From Atherix ibis (taxonomy: Eukaryota > Arthropoda > Insecta > Diptera > Athericidae), in assembly GCA_958298945.1 (NCBI GenBank), contig OY282608.1, positions 75,750,806-75,814,805 of the forward strand: a DNA stretch of 64,000 nt, given 5' to 3'. The position numbers and the translations under genes were made by a program. Of the stretch, positions 1 to 11,380 are shown in pieces; position 1 is the first letter of the stretch, and every line of letters starts with the position of its first letter. The notes beneath the pieces are model-generated. The model had not been told where the DNA came from. It searched no databases and saw only the letters and a list, made by a program, of their open reading frames with translations.

Positions 1-119
1 TTCGTTGGTTTGTTGGTTTGTTTGTTTGTTGGTTTGTTGGTTTGTTGGTTTGGTGCTTTGTTGGTTTGTTGGTTTTTTGGTTTGGCGGTTTGTTGGTTTG
101 TTGGTTTGTTGGTTTGTTG

Positions 120-2020
120 GTTTGTTAGTTTGTTTGTTTGTTCGTTTGTTGGTTTTTTGGTTTGTTGGTTTATTTGTTTGTTGGTTTGCTGGTTTGTTGG
201 TTTGTTGGTTTGTTGGTTTGTTGGTTTGTTGGTTTGTTGGCTTGTTGGTTTGTTCGTTTGTTGGCTTGTTGGTTTGTTTTCTTGTTGGCTTTTTGGTTTG
301 TTGGTTTGTTAGCTTATTGGTTTGTTGGTTTGTTGGTTTGTTCGTTTGTTGGTTTGTTGGTTTGTTGGTTTGTTCGTTTGTTGGTTTGTTGGTTTGTTGG
401 TTTGTTGGTTTTTTGGTTTGTTGGTTTGTTGGTTTGTTGGTTCGTTGGTTTGTTGGTTTGTTGGTTTGTTGGTTTGTTGGTTTGTTGGTTTGTTGGTTTG
501 TAGGTTTGTTCGTTTGTTGGTTTGTTGGTTTTGTTCGTTTGTTGGTTTGCTGGTATGTTAGCTTGTTGGTTTGTTAGTTTGTTGGTTTGTTGGTTTGTTG
601 GTTTGTTGGTTTCTTCGTTTGTTGGTTTGTTGGTTTGTTGGTTTGTTGGTTTGTTGGTTTGTTGGTTTGTTGGTTTGTTGGTTTGTTGGTTTGTTGGTTT
701 GTTGGTTTGTTGGCTTGTTGGCTTGTTGGCTTGTTGGTTTGTTGGTTTGTTGGTTTGTCGGTTTGTTGGTTTGTTTGTTTGTTGGTTTGTTGGTTTGTTA
801 ATTTATTTTTTTGTTGGTTTATTGGCTTGTTGGTTTGTTGGCTTTTTGGTTTGTTGGTTTGTTGCGTTGTTTGTTTGTTGGCTTGTTCGTTTGTTGGCTT
901 GTTGGTTTGTTGGCTTGTTGGTTTGTTGGTTTGTCGGTTTGTTGGTTTGTTGGTTTGTTGGTTTGTTGGTTTTTTGGTTTGTTCGTTTGTTGGTTTTTTG
1001 GTTTGTTGTTTTGTTGGTTTGTTGGTTTGTTGGTTTGTTGGCTTGTTGGTTTTTTCGTTTGCTGGTTTGTTGGTTTGTTGGTTTGTTGGTTTGTTAGTTT
1101 GTTTGTTTGTTGGTTTGTTGGTTTGTTGGTTTGTTGGTTTGTTGGTTTGTTGGCTTGTTGGTTTGTTGGTTTGGTGGTTTGTTCGTTTGTTGGTTTGTTG
1201 GTTCGTTGGTTTGTTGGTTTGTTGGTTTGTTGGTTTGTTGGTTTGTTGGTTTGTTGGTTTGTTGGTTTGTTGGTTTGTTGGTTTGTTGGTTTGTTGGTTT
1301 GTTGGTTTGTTGGTTTGTTGGTTTTTTGGTTTGTTGGTTTGTTGGTTTGTTGGTTTGTTGGTTTGTTGGTTTGTTGGTTTGTTGGTTTGTTAGTTTGTTT
1401 GTTTGTTCGTTTGTTGGTTTTTTGGTTTGTTGGTTTGTTTGTTTGTTGGTTTGTTGGTTTGTTGGTTTGTTGGTTTGTTGGTTTGTTGGTTTGTTGGTTT
1501 GTTGGCTTGTTGGTTTGTTCGTTTGTTGGCTTGTTGGTTTGTTTTCTTGTTGGCTTTTTGGTTTGTTGGTTTGTTAGCTTATTGGTTTGTTGGTTTGTTC
1601 GTTTGTTGGTTTGTTGGTTTATTGGTTTGTTCGTTTGTTGGTTTGTTGGATTGTTGGTTTGTTGGTTTTTTGGTTTGTTGGTTTGTTGGTTCGTTGGTTT
1701 GTTGGTTTGTTGGTTTGTTGGTTTGTTGGTTTGTTGGTTTGTAGGTTTGTTGGTTTGTTGGTTTGTTCGTTTGTTGGTTTGTTGGTTTTGTTCGCTTGTT
1801 GGTTTGCTGGTATGTTAGTTTGTTGGTTTGTTAGTTTGTTGGTTTGTTGGTTTGTTGGTTTGTTGGTTTCTTCGTTTGTTGGTTTGTTGGTTTGTTGGTT
1901 TGTTGGTTTGTTGGTTTGTTGGTTTGTTGGTTTGTTGGTTTGTTGGTTTGTTGGTTTGTTGGTTTGTTGGTTTGTTGGTTTGTTGGTTTGTTGGTTTGTT
2001 GGTTTGTTGGCTTGTTGGCT
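120..2020 (+). repeat. Pair of ~1.26-kb offset copies (0.12-0.76 and 1.39-2.02 kb)
   Basis: TTAGTTTG at 126 matches 1391, the TTTTCTTGTTGG landmark at 277 matches 1542 (offset 1265), and the anchor at 550 matches 1807 (offset 1257). The 8-bp change in offset is one octamer. The copies differ in linked variants: the first has TTCGTTTG and GTTAGCTTG, the second TTCGCTTG and GTTAGTTTG around the anchor. Confidence 0.75.
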
Positions 2021-3780
2021 TGTTGGCTTGTTGGTTTGTTGGTTTGTTGGTTTGTCGGTTTGTTGGTTTGTTTGTCTGTTGGTTTGTTGGTTTGTTGGTG
2101 TATTTTTTTGTTGGTTTATTGGCTTGTTGGTTTGTTGGCTTGTTGGTTTGTTGGTTTGTTGCTTTGTTTGTTTGTTGGCTTGTTCGTTTGTTGGCTTGTT
2201 GGTTTGTTGGCTTGTTGGTTTGTTGGTTTATCGGTTTGTTGGTTTGTTGGTTTGTTTGTTGGTTGGTTTGTTGGTTTGTTGGTTTGTTGGTTTGTTGGTT
2301 TGTTGGTTTGTTTGTTTGTTGGTTTGTTGGTTTGTTGGTTTGTTGGTTTGTTGGTTTGTTAGTTTGTTGGTTTGTTCGTTTGTTGGTTTGTTGGTTTGTT
2401 GGTTTGGTGGTTTTTTGGTTTGTGGGTTTGTTGGTTTGTTGGTTTGTTGGGTTGTTAGTTTGTTAGTTTTTTGGTTTGTTGGTTTGTTGGTTTTTTTATT
2501 TGCTGGTTTGTTGGCTTGTTGGATTGTTGGTTTGTTGGTTTGTTGGTTTAGTGGTCTGTTGGTTTGTTGGTTTGTTGGTTTGTTGGTTTGTTCGTTTGTT
2601 GGTTTTTTGGTTTGTTGTTTTGTTGGTTTGTTGGTTTGTTGGCTTGTTGGCTTGTTGCTTTGTTGGTTTGTTGGTTTGTTGGTTTGTTGGCTTGTTGGCT
2701 TGTTGGTTTGTTGGTTTGTTGATTTTTGGTTTGTTGGTTTGTTTGTTTGTTGGTTTGTTGGTTTGTTGGTTTGTTGGTTTGTTGGTTTGTTGGTTTGTTG
2801 GTTTGTTCGTTTGTTGGTTTGTTGGTTTTGTTCGCTTGTTGGTTTGCTGGTATGTTAGTTTGTTGGTTTGTTAGTTAGTTGGTTTGTTGGTTTGTTGGTT
2901 TGTTGGTTTGTTGGTTTCTTCATTTGTTGGTTTGTTGGTTTGTTGGTTTGTTGGTTTGTTGGTTTGTTGGTTTGTTGGTTTGTTGGTTTGTTGGTTTGTT
3001 GGTTTGTTGGTTTGTTGGTTTGTTGGCTTGTTGGCTTGTTGGCTTGTTGGTTTGTTGGTTTGTTGGTTTGTCGGTTTGTTGGTTTGTTTGTCTGTTGGTT
3101 TGTTGGTTTGTTGGTGTATTTTTTTGTTGGTTTATTGGCTTGTTGGCTTGTTGGTTTGTTGGTTTGTTGCTTTGTTTGTTTGTTGGCTTGTTCGTTTGTT
3201 GGCTTGTTGGTTTGTTGGCTTGTTGGTTTGTTGGTTTATCGGTTTGTTGGTTTGTTGGTTTGTTTGTTGGTTGGTTTGTTGGTTTGTTGGTTTGTTGGTT
3301 TGTTGGTTTGTTGGTTTGTTTGTTTGTTGGTTTGTTGGTTTGTTGGTTTGTTGGTTTGTTGGTTTGTTAGTTTGTTGGTTTGTTCGTTTGTTGGTTTGTT
3401 GGTTTGTTGGTTTGGTGGTTTTTTGGTTTGTGGGTTTGTTGGTTTGTTGGTTTGTTGGGTTGTTAGTTTGTTAGTTTTTTGGTTTGTTGGTTTGTTGGTT
3501 TTTTTATTTGCTGGTTTGTTGGCTTGTTGGATTGTTGGTTTGTTGGTTTGTTGGTTTAGTGGTCTGTTGGTTTGTTGGTTTGTTGGTTTGTTGGTTTGTT
3601 CGTTTGTTGGTTTTTTGGTTTGTTGTTTTGTTGGTTTGTTGGTTTGTTGGCTTGTTGGCTTGTTGCTTTGTTGGTTTGTTGGTTTGTTGGTTTGTTGGCT
3701 TGTTGGCTTGTTGGTTTGTTGGTTTGTTGATTTTTGGTTTGTTGGTTTGTTTGTTTGTTGGTTTGTTGGTTTGTTGGTTT
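1930..3780 (+). repeat. Pair of ~1.01-kb tandem copies
   Basis: GGTGTATTTTTTT at 2101 matches 3117 (offset 1016). After one missing octamer near 3137, the remainder up to the TTGATTTTTGG landmark matches at offset 1008. The copies are otherwise almost the same, so the duplication looks recent relative to divergence between monomers. Confidence 0.75.
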
Positions 3781-4119
3781 GTTGGTTTGTTGGTTTGTTG
3801 GTTTGTTGGCTTGTTGGTTTGTTCGTTTGTTGGCTTGTTGGTTTGTTTTCTTGTTGGCTTTTTGGTTTGTTGGTTTGTTAGCTTATTGTTTTGTTGGTTT
3901 GTTGGTTTGTTCGTTTGTTGGTTTGTTGGTTTATTGGTTTGTTCGTTTGTTGGTTTGTTGGATTGTTGGTTTGTTGGTTTTTTGGTTTGTTGGTTTGTTG
4001 GTTCGTTGGTTTGTTGGTTTGTTGGTTTGTTGGTTTGTTGGTTTGTTGGTTTGTAGGTTTGTTGGTTTGTTGGTTTGTTCGTTTGTTGGTTTGTTGGTTT
4101 TGTTCGCTTGTTGGTTTGC

Positions 4120-7100
4120 TGGTATGTTAGTTTGTTGGTTTGTTAGTTAGTTGGTTTGTTCGTTTGTTGGTTTGTTGGTTTCTTCATTTGTTGGTTTGTT
4201 GGTTTGTTGGTTTGTTGGTTTGTTGGTTTGTTGGTTTGTTGGTTTGTTGGTTTGTTGGTTTGTTGGTTTGTTGGTTTGTTGGTTTGTTGGCTTGTTGGCT
4301 TGTTGGCTTGTTGGTTTGTTGGTTTGTTGGTTTGTCGGTTTGTTGGTTTGTTTGTCTGTTGGTTTGTTGGTTTGTTGGTGTATTTTTTTGTTGGTTTATT
4401 GGCTTGTTGGTTTGTTGGCTTGTTGGTTTGTTGGTTTGTTGCTTTGTTTGTTTGTTGGCTTGTTCGTTTGTTGGCTTGTTGGTTTGTTGGCTTGTTGGTT
4501 TGTTGGTTTATCGGTTTGTTGGTTTGTTGGTTTGTTTGTTGGTTGGTTTGTTGGTTTGTTGGTTTGTTGGTTTGTTGGTTTGTTGGTTTGTTTGTTTGTT
4601 GGTTTGTTGGTTTGTTGGTTTGTTGGTTTGTTAGTTTGTTGGTTTGTTCGTTTGTTGGTTTGTTGGTTTGTTGGTTTGTTGGTTTGGTGGTTTTTTGGTT
4701 TGTGGGTTTGTTGGTTTGTTGGTTTGTTGGGTTGTTAGTTTGTTAGTTTTTTGGTTTGTTGGTTTGTTGGTTTTTTTATTTGCTAGTTTGTTGGCTTGTT
4801 GGATTGTTGGTTTGTTGGTTTGTTGGTTTGTTGGTCTGTTGGTTTGTTGGTTTGTTGGTTTGTTGGTTTGTTGGTTTGTTGGTTTGTTGGTTTGTTGCTT
4901 TGTTGGTTTGTTGGTTTTTGGTTTGGCGGTTTGTTGGTTTGTTGGTTTGTTGGTTTGTTGGTTTGTTAGTTTGTTTGTTTGTTCGTTTGTTGGTTTTTTG
5001 GTTTGTTGGTTTATTTGTTTGTTGGTTTGTTGGTTTGTTGGTTTGTTGGTTTGTTGGTTTGTTGGTTTGTTGGTTTGTTGGTTTGTTGGCTTGTTAGTTT
5101 GTTCGTTTGTTGGCTTGTTGGTTTGTTTTCTTGTTGGATTTTTGGTTTGTTGGTTTGTTAGCTTATTGGTTTGTTGGTTTGTTGGTTTGTTCGTTTGTTG
5201 GTTTGTTGGTTTGTTGGTTTGTTGGTTTGGTGGTTTTTTGGTTTGTGGGTTTGTTGGTTTGTTGGTTTGTTGGGTTGTTAGTTTGTTAGTTTTTTGGTTT
5301 GTTGGTTTGTTGGTTTGTTCGTTTGTTGGTTTGTTGGTTTGTTGGTTTGGTGGTTTTTTGGTATGTGGGTTTGTTGGTTTGTTGGTTTGTTGGGTTGTTA
5401 GTTTGTTAGTTTTTTGGTTTGTTGGTTTGTTGGTTTTTTTATTTGCTGGTTTGTTGGCTTGTTGGATTGTTGGTTTGTTGGTTTGTTGGTTTAGTGGTCT
5501 GTTGGTTTGTTGGTTTGTTGGTTTGTTGGTTTGTTCGTTTGTTGGTTTTTTGGTTTGTTGTTTTGTTGGTTTGTTGGTTTGTTGGTTTTTTGGTTTGTTG
5601 GTTTGTTGGTTCGTTGGTTTGTTGGTTTGTTGGTTTGTTGGTTTGTTGGTTTGTTGGTTTGTAGGTTTGTTGGTTTGTTGGTTTGTTCGTTTGTTGGTTT
5701 GTTGGTTTTGTTCGCTTGTTGGTTTGCTGGTATGTTAGTTTGTTGGTTTGTTAGTTAGTTGGTTTGTTCGTTTGTTGGTTTGTTGGTTTCTTCATTTGTT
5801 GGTTTGTTGGTTTGTTGGTTTGTTGGTTTGTTGGTTTGTTGGTGTGTTGGTTTGTTGGTTTGTTGGTTTGTTGGTTTGTTGGTTTGTTGGTTTGTTGGTT
5901 TGTTGGCTTGTTGGCTTGTTGGCTTGTTGGTTTGTTGGTTTGTTGGTTTGTCGGTTTGTTGGTTTGTTTGTCTGTTGGTTTGTTGGTTTGTTGGTGTATT
6001 TTTTTGTTGGTTTATTGGCTTGTTGGTTTGTTGGCTTGTTGGTTTGTTGGTTTGTTGCTTTGTTTGTTTGTTGGCTTGTTCGTTTGTTGGCTTGTTGGTT
6101 TGTTGGCTTGTTGGTTTGTTGGTTTATCGGTTTGTTGGTTTGTTGGTTTGTTTGTTGGTTGGTTTCTTGGTTTGTTGGTTTGTTGGTTTGTTGGTTTGTT
6201 GGTTTGTTTGTTTGTTGGTTTGTTGGTTTGTTGGTTTGTTGGTTTGTTGGTTTGTTAGTTTGTTGGTTTGTTCGTTTGTTGGTTTGTTGGTTTGTTGGTT
6301 TGTTGGTTTGGTGGTTTTTTGGTTTGTGGGTTTGTTGGTTTGTTGGTTTGTTGGGTTGTTAGTTTGTTAGTTTTTTGGTTTGTTGGTTTGTTGGTTTTTT
6401 TATTTGCTGGTTTGTTGGCTTGTTGGATTGTTGGTTTGTTGGTTTGTTGGTTTGTTGGTCTGTTGGTTTGTTGGTTTGTTGGTTTGTTGGTTTGTTGGTT
6501 TGTTGGTTTGTTGCTTTGTTGGTTTGTTGGTTTTTGGTTTGGCGGTTTGTTGGTTTGTTGGTTTGTTGGTTTGTTGGTTTGTTAGTTTGTTTGTTTGTTC
6601 GTTTGTTGGTTTTTTGGTTTGTTGGTTTATTTGTTTGTTGGTTTGTTGGTTTGTTGGTTTGTTGGTTTGTTGGTTTGTTGGTTTGTTGGTTTGTTGGCTT
6701 GTTAGTTTGTTCGTTTGTTGGCTTGTTGGTTTGTTTTCTTGTTGGCTTTTTGGTTTGTTGGTTTGTTAGCTTATTGGTTTGTTGGTTTGTTGGTTTGTTC
6801 GTTTGTTGGTTTGTTGGTTTGTTGGTTTGTTGGTTTGGTGGTTTTTTGGTTTGTGGGTTTGTTGGTTTGTTGGTTTGTTGGGTTGTTAGTTTGTTAGTTT
6901 TTTGGTTTGTTGGTTTGTTGGTTTGTTCGTTTGTTGGTTTGTTGGTTTGTTGGTTTGGTGGTTTTTTGGTTTGTGGGTTTGTTGGTTTGTTGGTTTGTTG
7001 GGTTGTTAGTTTGTTAGTTTTTTGGTTTGTTGGTTTGTTGGTTTTTTTATTTGCTGGTTTGTTGGCTTGTTGGATTGTTGGTTTGTTGGTTTGTTGGTTT

Positions 7101-8830
7101 AGTGGTCTGTTGGTTTGTTGGTTTGTTGGTTTGTTGGTTTGTTCGTTTGTTGGTTTTTTGGTTTGTTGTTTTGTTGGTTTGTTGGTTTGTTGGCTTGTTG
7201 GCTTGTTGCTTTGTTGGTTTGTTGGTTTGTTGGTTTGTTGGCTTGTTGGCTTGTTGGTTTGTTGGTTTGTTGATTTTTGGTTTGTTGGTTTGTTTGTTTG
7301 TTGGTTTGTTGGTTTGTTGGTTTGTTGGTTTGTTGGTTTGTTGGTTTGTTGGCTTGTTGGTTTGTTCGTTTGTTGGCTTGTTGGTTTGTTTTCTTGTTGG
7401 CTTTTTGGTTTGTTGGTTTGTTAGCTTATTGTTTTGTTGGTTTGTTGGTTTGTTCGTTTGTTGGTTTGTTGGTTTATTGGTTTGATCGTTTGTTGGTTTG
7501 TTGGATTGTTGGTTTGTTGGTTTTTTGGTTTGTTGGTTTGTTGGTTCGTTGGTTTGTTGGTTTGTTGGTTTGTTGGTTTGTTGGTTTGTTGGTTTGTAGG
7601 TTTGTTGGTTTGTTGGTTTGTTCGTTTGTTGGTTTGTTGGTTTTGTTCGCTTGTTGGTTTGCTGGTATGTTAGTTTGTTGGTTTGTTAGTTAGTTGGTTT
7701 GTTGGTTTGTTGGTTTGTTGGTTTCTTCATTTGTTGGTTTGTTCGTTTGTTGGTTTGTTGGTTTGTTGGTTTGTTTGTTGGTTGGTTTGTTGGTTTGTTG
7801 GTTTGTTGGTTTGTTGGTTTGTTGGTTTGTTTGTTTGTTGGTTTGTTGGTTTGTTGGTTTGTTGGTTTGTTGGTTTGTTAGTTTGTTGGTTTGTTCGTTT
7901 GTTGGTTTGTTGGTTTGTTGGTTTGTTGGTTTGGTGGTTTTTTGGTTTGTGGGTTTGTTGGTTTGTTGGTTTGTTGGGTTGTTAGTTTGTTAGTTTTTTG
8001 GTTTGTTGGTTTGTTGGTTTTTTTATTTGCTGGTTTGTTGGCTTGTTGGATTGTTGGTTTGTTGGTTTGTTGGTTTGTTGGTCTGTTGGTTTGTTGGTTT
8101 GTTGGTTTGTTGGTTTGTTGGTTTGTTGCTTTGTTGGTTTGTTGGTTTTTGGTTTGGCGGTTTGTTGGTTTGTTGGTTTGTTGGTTTGTTGGTTTGTTAG
8201 TTTGTTTGTTTGTTCGTTTGTTGGTTTTTTGGTTTGTTGGTTTATTTGTTTGTTGGTTTGTTGGTTTGTTGGTTTGTTGGTTTGTTGGTTTGTTGGTTTG
8301 TTGGTTTGTTGGTTTGTTGGCTTGTTAGTTTGTTCGTTTGTTGGCTTGTTGGTTTGTTTTCTTGTTGGCTTTTTGGTTTGTTGGTTTGTTAGCTTATTGG
8401 TTTGTTGGTTTGTTGGTTTGTTCGTTTGTTGGTTTGTTGGTTTGTTGGTTTGGTGGTTTTTTGGTTTGTGGGTTTGTTGGTTTGTTGGTTTGTTGGGTTG
8501 TTAGTTTGTTAGTTTTTTGGTTTGTTGGTTTGTTGGTTTGTTCGTTTGTTGGTTTGTTGGTTTGTTGGTTTGGTGGTTTTTTGGTTTGTGGGTTTGTTGG
8601 TTTGTTGGTTTGTTGGGTTGTGAGTTTGTTAGTTTTTTGGTTTGTTGGTTTGTTGGTTTTTTTATTTGCTGGTTTGTTGGCTTGTTGGATTGTTGGTTTG
8701 TTGGTTTGTTGGTTTAGTGGTCTGTTGGTTTGTTGGTTTGTTGGTTTGTTGGTTTGTTCGTTTGTTGGTTTTTTGGTTTGTTGTTTTGTTGGTTTGTTGG
8801 TTTGTTGGCTTGTTGGCTTGTTGCTTTGTT
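4120..8830 (+). repeat. Three ~1.62-kb related copies
   Basis: The segment at about 4.14-5.57 kb recurs at 5.75-7.18 kb (offset 1608-1624), and most of it again at 7.69-8.8 kb (offset about 1623) with the GGTGTATTTTTTT part missing from the third copy. Each copy carries an internal 120-bp duplication. The third copy overlaps the start of the 3.88-kb block described separately, so the 1.62-kb events came first. Confidence 0.7.
5210..5450 (+). repeat. 120-bp tandem duplication
   Basis: The segment with GGTGGTTTTTTGG, a GTGGG step, TTGGGTTGTTAG and GTTAGTTTTTTGG appears twice, 120 bp (15 octamers) apart, near 5229 and 5349. The second copy has GGTATGTGGG where the first has GGTTTGTGGG. The same doubling is seen near 6837/6957, 8453/8573 and 12341/12461, so it arose once and was copied within larger units. 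Confidence 0.85.
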
Positions 8831-11380
8831 GGTTTGTTGGTTTGTTGGTTTGTTGGCTTGTTGGCTTGTTGGTTTGTTGGTTTGTTGATTTTTGGTTTGT
8901 TGGTTTGTTTGTTTGTTGGTTTGTTGGTTTGTTGGTTTGTTGGTTTGTTGGTTTGTTGGTTTGTTGGCTTGTTGGTTTGTTCGTTTGTTGGCTTGTTGGT
9001 TTGTTTTCTTGTTGGCTTTTTGGTTTGTTGGTTTGTTAGCTTATTGTTTTGTTGGTTTGTTGGTTTGTTCGTTTGTTGGTTTGTTGGATTGTTGGTTTGT
9101 TGGTTTTTTGGTTTGTTGGTTTGTTGGTTCGTTGGTTTGTTGGTTTGTTGGTTTGTTGGTTTGTTGGTTTGTTGGTTTGTAAGTTTGTTGGTTTGTTGGT
9201 TTGTTCGTTTGTTGGTTTGTTGGTTTTGTTCGCTTGTTGGTTTGCTGGTATGTTAGTTTGTTGGTTTGTTAGTTAGTTGGTTTGTTGGTTTGTTGGTTTG
9301 TTGGTTTCTTCATTTGTTGGTTTGTTGGTTTGTTGGTTTGTTGGTTTGTTGGTTTGTTGGTTTGTTGGTTTGTTGGTTTGTTGGTTTGTTGGTTTGTTGG
9401 TTTGTTGGTTTGTTGGTTTGTTGGTTTGTTGGTTTGTCGGTTTGTTGGTTTGTTTGTCTGTTGGTTTGTTGGTTTGTTGGTGTATTTTTTTGTTGGTTTA
9501 TTGGCTTGTTGGTTTGTTGGCTTGTTGGTTTGTTGGTTTGTTGCTTTGTTTGTTTGTTGGCTTGTTCGTTTGTTGGCTTGTTGGTTTGTTGGCTTGTTGG
9601 TTTGTTGGTTTATCGGTTTGTTGGTTTGTTGGTTTGTTTGTTGGTTGGTTTGTTGGTTTGTTGGTTTGTTGTTTTGTTGGTTTGTTGGTTTGTTTGTTTG
9701 TTGGTTTGTTGGTTTGTTGGTTTGTTGGTTTGTTGGTTTGTTGGTTTGTTAGTTTGTTGGTTTGTTCGTTTGTTGGTTTGTTGGTTTGTTGGTTTGTTGG
9801 TTTGGTGGTTTTTTGTTTTGTGGGTTTGTTGGTTTGTTGGTTTGTTGGGTTGTTAGTTTGTTAGTTTTTTGGTTTGTTGGTTTGTTGGTTTTTTTATTTG
9901 CTGGTTTGTTGGCTTGTTGGATTGTTGGTTTGTTGGTTTGTTGGTTTGTTGGTCTGTTGGTTTGTTGGTTTGTTGGTTTGTTGGTTTGTTGGTTTGTTGC
10001 TTTGTTGGTTTGGCGGTTTTTGGTTTGGCGGTTTGTTGGTTTGTTGGTTTGTTGGTTTGTTGGTTTGTTAGTTTGTTTGTTTGTTCGTTTGTTGGTTTTT
10101 TGGTTTGTTGGTTTATTTGTTTGTTGGTTTGTTGGTTTGTTGGTTTGTTGGTTTGTTGGTTTGTTGGTTTGTTGGTTTGTTGGCTTGTTAGTTTGTTCGT
10201 TTGTTGGCTTGTTGGTTTGTTTTCTTGTTGGCTTTTTGGTTTGTTGGTTTGTTAGCTTATTGGTTTGTTGGTTTGTTGGTTTGTTCGTTTGTTGGTTTGT
10301 TGGTTTGTTGGTTTGTTCGTTTGTTGGTTTGTTGGTTTGTTGGTTTGTTGGTTTTTTGGTTTGTTGGTTTGTTGGTTTGTGTGTTCGTTGGTTTGTTGGT
10401 TTGTTGGTTTGTTGGTTTGTTGGTTTGTTGGTTTGTAGGTTTGTTCGTTTGTTGGTTTGTTGGTTTTGTTCGTTTGTTGGTTTGCTGGTATGTTAGCTTG
10501 TTGGTTTGTTAGTTTGTTGGTTTGTTGGTTTGTTGGTTTGTTGGTTTCTTCGTTTGTTGGTTTGTTGGTTTGTTGGTTTGTTGGTTTGTTGGTTTGTTGG
10601 TTTGTTGGTTTGTTGGTTTGTTGGTTTGTTGGTTTGTTGGTTTGTTGGTTTGTTGGCTTGTTGGCTTGTTGGCTTGTTGGTTTGTTGGTTTGTTGGTTTG
10701 TCGGTTTGTTGGTTTGTTTGTTTGTTGGTTTGTTGGTTTGTTAATTTATTTTTTTGTTGGTTTATTGGCTTGTTGGTTTGTTGGCTTGTTGGTTTGTTGG
10801 TTTGTTGCTTTGTTTGTTTGTTGGCTTGTTCGTTTGTTGGCTTGTTTGTTTGTTGGCTTGTTGGTTTGTTGGTTTGTCGGTTTGTTGGTTTGTTGGTTTG
10901 TTGGTTTGTTGGTTTGTTGGTTTGTTCGTTTGTTGGTTTTTTGGTTTGTTGTTTTGTTGGTTTGTTGGTTTGTTGGTTTGTTGGCTTGTTGGTTTTTTCG
11001 TTTGCTGGTTTGTTGGTTTGTTGGTTTGTTGGTTTGTTGGTTTGTTTGTTTGTTGGTTTGTTGGTTTGTTGGTTTGTTGGTTTGTTGGTTAGTTGGCTTG
11101 TTGGTTTGTTGGTTTGGTGGTTTGTTCGTTTGTTGGTTTGTTGGTTCGTTGGTTTGTTGGTTTGTTGGTTTGTTGGTTTGTTGGTTTGTTGGTTTGTTGG
11201 TTTGTTGGTTTGTTGGTTTGTTGGTTTGTTGGTTTGTTGGTTTGTTGGTTTGTTGGTTTGTTGGTTTTTTGGTTTGTTGGTTTGTTGGTTTGTTGGTTTG
11301 TTGGTTTGTTGGTTTGTTAGTTTGTTTGTTTGTTCGTTTGTTGGTTTTTTGGTTTGTTGGTTTGTTTGTTTGTTGGTTTG
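7493..11380 (+). repeat. 3.88-kb higher-order unit, copy 1
   Basis: From the TTGGATTGTTGG variant near 7503 the sequence matches that starting near 11383, at offset 3880-3888, for the full length. Long stretches are identical by eye. The only differences I found are one octamer gained in copy 2 near 11.75 kb and one lost near 14.03 kb. Left of 7493 the two sequences differ (GGTTTGATCG versus GTTTGTTTG). The unit contains anchors at 7662, 9245, 10485. Confidence 0.85.

Noticed and set aside
2095..2112. TATA-box or promoter at GGTGTATTTTTTT
   Set aside because: It is one of 21 repeat copies with no associated gene or start signal. The minus-strand reading A7TAC is no closer to a real promoter.
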